Positions 61,740 to 64,000 of a DNA stretch of 64,000 bases are shown here, piece after piece; positions within the stretch are counted from its first letter, which is position 1, and each line of letters opens with the position of its first letter. Source of the DNA: Azospirillum oleiclasticum (GTDB taxonomy: Bacteria; Pseudomonadota; Alphaproteobacteria; Azospirillales; Azospirillaceae); contig NZ_JABFFR010000036.1 in the NCBI RefSeq assembly GCF_013423485.1, forward strand, positions 1 to 64,000, in the 5' to 3' direction. Below the pieces are notes generated by a model that was not told the DNA's origin, did not search any database, and worked only from the letters and a program-made list of their open reading frames with translations. The translations under genes and the position numbers were made by a program.

Positions 61740-61910
61740 CGTTGATTTTTTTGGGTTCTTTGACATCGTTGAGAACGAAACGGAACCGTTTCCGGCGCGT
61801 GTCCAACCGCTTCCACGGACCTCTCGAAAACAGGGTGATTCGCGGGGCGGATTCAGCGGGTTGCAAGGTACCCCCTATCCCCGGCAGAAATGCCGGGGCC
61901 TCATTGAAGC
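61740..61910 (+). CRISPR. Solitary CRISPR-repeat-like sequence with leader-like upstream region
   Basis: A 36-base unit at 61875-61910 has an 8-bp stem CCCCGGCA-GAAA-TGCCGGGG and the flank CCTCATTGAAGC; its reverse complement begins GCTTCAATGAGGCCCCGG and ends GGGGATAG, the form of a known group of CRISPR repeats. The preceding 61740-61874 is AT-richer, with GATTTTTTTGGGTTCTTTGACATC, like a CRISPR leader. No second repeat and no cas gene are visible. It may be an array collapsed to one repeat, or chance resemblance. Confidence 0.35.
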
Positions 61911-62016
61911 GCGTTCTGCGCCAGGGCTTCGTCCCTCTCCTTCTTCCGGAATTATGTAGCACCCGCCACCAGCCCCCGCCCGGTTCCCCGTTCTCCCCCT
62001 GGTATCCTCTCCCGCC
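61911..62016. other. Spacer after the lone repeat
   Basis: About 100 bases that would hold the first spacer if the unit at 61875 were a CRISPR repeat. Nothing further repeats here; CCTCTCCTTCTTCC and TCTCCCCCTGGTATCC are pyrimidine-rich. The ATG of the next gene follows. Confidence 0.3.
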
Positions 62017-62466
62017 ATGGAGAGCCCCACCCCTGACGACGTCGCGATAGCGGTTCTGGAATCCCGCCGGTCCACCCTCTTGGCGCAGCTCGCGGCCGTT
62101 GATCGAGAGCGGCGCCGTCTCCGCTCCGCTCTCCGCCATGTGGACGGCGCCCTATCCCAGCTCCTCGGGCACAGCCAGGCACAGACCTGGTTGCCGAACC
62201 TCCCCCGGCCCGTAGGGAAGCTCCCCAAGCGCTTCCGCATAGACCGATGGTTCAAGGGGCCGGAGTTCTCCCGGTCCCTTCTGGACGCTCTCAGGAAGGC
62301 CGGCGGGACCGCCACCACAGGACAGCTCGTCAAGGCCGTTTGCGAGGGGAAGGATGTCCCGAGCTGGGGCGTGCCTGTGGTTACGCGGGCCGCGGAGAGG
62401 GTGTTGCGACGGATGGAGAGCAAGGGGGTGGTGAAGGCCGGCGCTGGGGTCTGGTTGACAGAGTAA
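62017..62466 (+). CDS. Hypothetical protein: N-terminal coiled coil, C-terminal winged-helix-like part
   Basis: A 149-residue basic protein. Residues 10-50 form a likely coiled coil (VLESRRSTLLAQLAAVDRER, RLRSALRHVDGALSQLL). The C-terminal half (PEFSRSLLDALRKAGGTATT, QLVKAVCEGKD, AAERVLRRMESKGVVKAGAG) has the helix-helix-strand rhythm of a winged HTH. I do not recognise the family. It lies in accessory DNA before the low-GC Panacea pair; GC content is nearer the host average, so it may belong to the host side of the island. Confidence 0.65.
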   Translation: MESPTPDDVAIAVLESRRSTLLAQLAAVDRERRRLRSALRHVDGALSQLLGHSQAQTWLPNLPRPVGKLPKRFRIDRWFKGPEFSRSLLDALRKAGGTATTGQLVKAVCEGKDVPSWGVPVVTRAAERVLRRMESKGVVKAGAGVWLTE

Positions 62467-62574
62467 AGCGGCGTGGCGCCAGTATGCGACTCCATACGCC
62501 TCTTGCTCAGCAATGGTGATACGAAGTGATCGGGAAGTGCATAGGGGCAACGCGGCGCCTGTCTTCCGGACAGT

Positions 62575-62973
62575 TTACCAATACCGCGTCGAAAATTTTG
62601 ACGCAACGCCGATTACTGCGCCACTAAACAAAAATGTCTTGACGCTTCCAAGTTGATCTTCGTTTAGCCAGTGCCAGTTTGCAGGCGCCAAATAATGAAA
62701 TGAAAAAACCGCAACAGCCAAAATACACATAGCGCCAACAAATCTTATTGTCCATTTAGCATGCCAAAGAAGCTCATCCCTTATCTCTTCTCTGCGGCCA
62801 TGTTCTTTCTTGCTGGCAATATCTTCTAGATCGCCGCGCGCAATGGCGTTTGCTTCTTTTTCAGCCTTATCGTCTCCATCGCCCAGAGCATCCGGCTTGT
62901 TTAAAGCCGTAACAGGCGGAATTTGCTTTAGCTCTGGCGGTGGATGCAAGAATTCACTGTCTGGCGGACTCAT
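62575..62973 (-). CDS. Small membrane protein, candidate PanAT-type toxin partner
   Basis: A 132-residue protein with a charged N-terminal half (about 1-70, KAEKEANAIARGDLEDIASK) and two hydrophobic segments near 73-96 (TIRFVGAMCILAVAVFSFHY) and 108-125 (VKTFLFSGAVIGVAS). Its start at ATG 62973 overlaps the end of the Panacea-domain gene by 20 bases, implying co-translation. The GC content is well below that of the window, indicating transfer. In PanAT systems the partner of the Panacea antitoxin varies, and membrane-acting partners are known. Toxicity is a hypothesis; an in-frame ATG at 63009 is an alternative start. Confidence 0.55.
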   Translation of the reverse strand: MSPPDSEFLHPPPELKQIPPVTALNKPDALGDGDDKAEKEANAIARGDLEDIASKKEHGRREEIRDELLWHAKWTIRFVGAMCILAVAVFSFHYLAPANWHWLNEDQLGSVKTFLFSGAVIGVASKFSTRYW

Positions 62974-63418
62974 GAGCCAACCTATTGAAATATGCTTGTA
63001 TTGTATCAATCGGAATGGTCGAGTTTCTACCGTTTATATGCCATGTAGTGTGCCATGGGCTCCCTGGTTGATGGGTCCAATTAGACAATTCGATGCCGTT
63101 CCAGTCTTTGTAAATATCAACTACCTGATTTATTATGTCTATTTCTTGTGGATCGTAATGTTCTTGCGGGCAGTTTATTGTGGCGAGCACAGGACTACTC
63201 CCGTATCCCTTCAATGCATGATACACATCTGGAATAACCGGTCCATACTGCCAAGCTTCAACAGATTGTGAGAACAGCGGACGTCCATACAAACCAAGCA
63301 TCCAGCCTTGGCTCATATATACTAGCTTGAGCACCTGCATAGGCGTAAGCGTCCGACGGTGCATTGCTGCCCGGCGGATGATTTGGTTGGCAACGTCGCG
63401 TGCGTCGTGAAGCGGCAT
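62954..63418 (-). CDS. Panacea (DUF4065/SocA-like) domain protein, candidate antitoxin
   Basis: A 154-residue cytosolic protein matching the Panacea domain: TPMQVLKLVYMSQGWMLGLY, then GRPLFSQSVEAWQYGPVIPDVYHALKGYGSSP in two successive segments. The domain serves as antitoxin in many two-gene toxin-antitoxin loci (PanA) and as the SocA proteolytic adaptor/antitoxin. The neighbour overlapping its 3' end is a small membrane protein. GC content is low relative to the window. ATG 63418 is chosen because the fold begins there; ATG 63484 would add 22 residues. No other genes are in the unit. Confidence 0.8.
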   Translation of the reverse strand: MPLHDARDVANQIIRRAAMHRRTLTPMQVLKLVYMSQGWMLGLYGRPLFSQSVEAWQYGPVIPDVYHALKGYGSSPVLATINCPQEHYDPQEIDIINQVVDIYKDWNGIELSNWTHQPGSPWHTTWHINGRNSTIPIDTIQAYFNRLAHESARQ

Positions 63419-63604
63419 GATCGCCCATTTCGAGTTCCCGGCCCTATTGATACTCCACGTTAGTGGTATGTTCAAGAGGTTCATGGAACGTTCTCGTTGA
63501 CAAGGCTGTTGATTCGCGCCCCAGCATAGAACGTTCACGGAACTGCGCCTGAGACGTGAAGGCGTTAGCTCGCTTGTGCGAAATGGCATGGCGCCAGCTT
63601 CGAA

Positions 63605-64000
63605 TCAGATGCTCCGGCTCCGCTGCCAGTACCCGCAGAAGTCCACCGAGGGGCCGTTCTTGGTGACCAGCGACACGACTCGGCGGAACTGCATGCCGTT
63701 GCTGTCCCGGCGGCAGTCTTCCCGGAAGGCGGCTTCCTGCGCGTAGCGATGCAGGTAGATGCCGCTGATGTGGTGGTGGTGCCCGATCTCCGCCCGGCGG
63801 AGACGGGAGAAGAAGGATTCCGCTTCGTTGGTGCACGCCCCGTCCAGAGAATAGGCTTCCTGGTGGTTGATCCGGTGCATGGCGTAGCGGGCATGCAGGG
63901 AGTTCCAGGCGGGGGACTCGTCGGCGTGCACGTCGGTCCCCTTCGCGATCCGCGTCTTGATGAACGAGTTGGCGGCATCCTCGGAGGGGAAGACGCCCGT
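63605..64000 (-). CDS. IS1595-family (ISXO2-like) transposase, C-terminal part (partial)
   Basis: The frame is open to the window edge, so the N-terminus lies beyond 64000. The visible 131 residues include the second catalytic Asp in GTDVHADESPAWN, the RINHQEAYSLDGACTNEAES block and FFSRLRRAEIGHHHHISGIY with the last acidic residue, followed by RYAQEAAFREDCRR, all typical of the ISXO2-like DDE domain. The stop is TGA at 63605-63607. Element ends were not identified. It borders the low-GC Panacea locus and marks this end as accessory DNA. Confidence 0.88.
   Translation of the reverse strand, partial: TGVFPSEDAANSFIKTRIAKGTDVHADESPAWNSLHARYAMHRINHQEAYSLDGACTNEAESFFSRLRRAEIGHHHHISGIYLHRYAQEAAFREDCRRDSNGMQFRRVVSLVTKNGPSVDFCGYWQRSRSI

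Overview
The window is very GC-rich chromosomal-type DNA with tightly packed, often overlapping genes. Gene content (FeoAB, ManC, TRAP and NMT1-type ABC transporters, HD-GYP/GGDEF signalling, RTX proteins, a guanidine/urea carboxylase operon with a sigma54 promoter, and two sRNA candidates resembling the alphaproteobacterial alpha-r8/MmgR family) points to a free-living or plant-associated alphaproteobacterium, most likely a Rhodospirillales member such as Azospirillum. That assignment is inferred from content and composition, not from a marker gene.

Layout. 1-3.3 kb: the C-terminal half of sbcC, a REC-GGDEF diguanylate cyclase, and a phosphotransacylase-like gene coupled to a small SucD-like protein. 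3.4-5.9 kb: feoA-feoB plus a Cys-rich Feo accessory peptide behind a possible Fur-type site. 6.1-13.6 kb: manC, a PanB-like protein, an HD-GYP protein with a degenerate receiver, a polytopic membrane protein and a TrkA-N potassium channel. 13.7-21.6 kb: a guanidine-degradation operon. It has a GG-N10-GC sigma54 promoter, a guanidine-I (ykkC) riboswitch, two DUF1989 proteins, a biotin-dependent carboxylase and an ABC importer; no allophanate hydrolase is visible. 21.6-27.2 kb: LysR/SDR/tautomerase, then a DUF2491-DUF350-PspA envelope module.

27.8-32.7 kb is an apparent GntR/FCD regulon: kduD, a cupin, TRAP permeases, an sRNA, gntR and mgsA. Four related AT-rich operator-like sites are dispersed in it. 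32.7-37.1 kb carries a lytic transglycosylase, a divergent pyruvate kinase, a heme-oxygenase-like monooxygenase and a CPA1 antiporter followed by a decayed copy of the monooxygenase tail. At 37.2-38.1 kb an IS6-family element sits directly in front of a 1561-residue RTX protein gene, followed by an ABC exporter. 44.8-51.1 kb: a taurine/nitrate-type ABC importer, an orphan TRAP binding protein and a chemoreceptor. 51.2-57.2 kb: a second copy of the sRNA, a DUF1289 peptide, a polyprenyl-phosphate sugar transferase for exopolysaccharide, and a secreted GH26-RTX-CBM glycanase with a perfect FNR/FixK box upstream.

57.3-61.6 kb is a compact SDR/acyl-CoA dehydrogenase/aminoglycoside-phosphotransferase-like/DUF6285 operon, like the lva 4-hydroxyacid pathway, with a divergent TetR regulator whose N-terminus is built from a palindromic intergenic repeat. 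61.6-64 kb is accessory DNA: a lone CRISPR-repeat-like sequence, an unknown protein, a low-GC Panacea-domain gene overlapping a small membrane-protein gene (candidate PanAT toxin-antitoxin pair), and part of an IS1595-family transposase running off the end.
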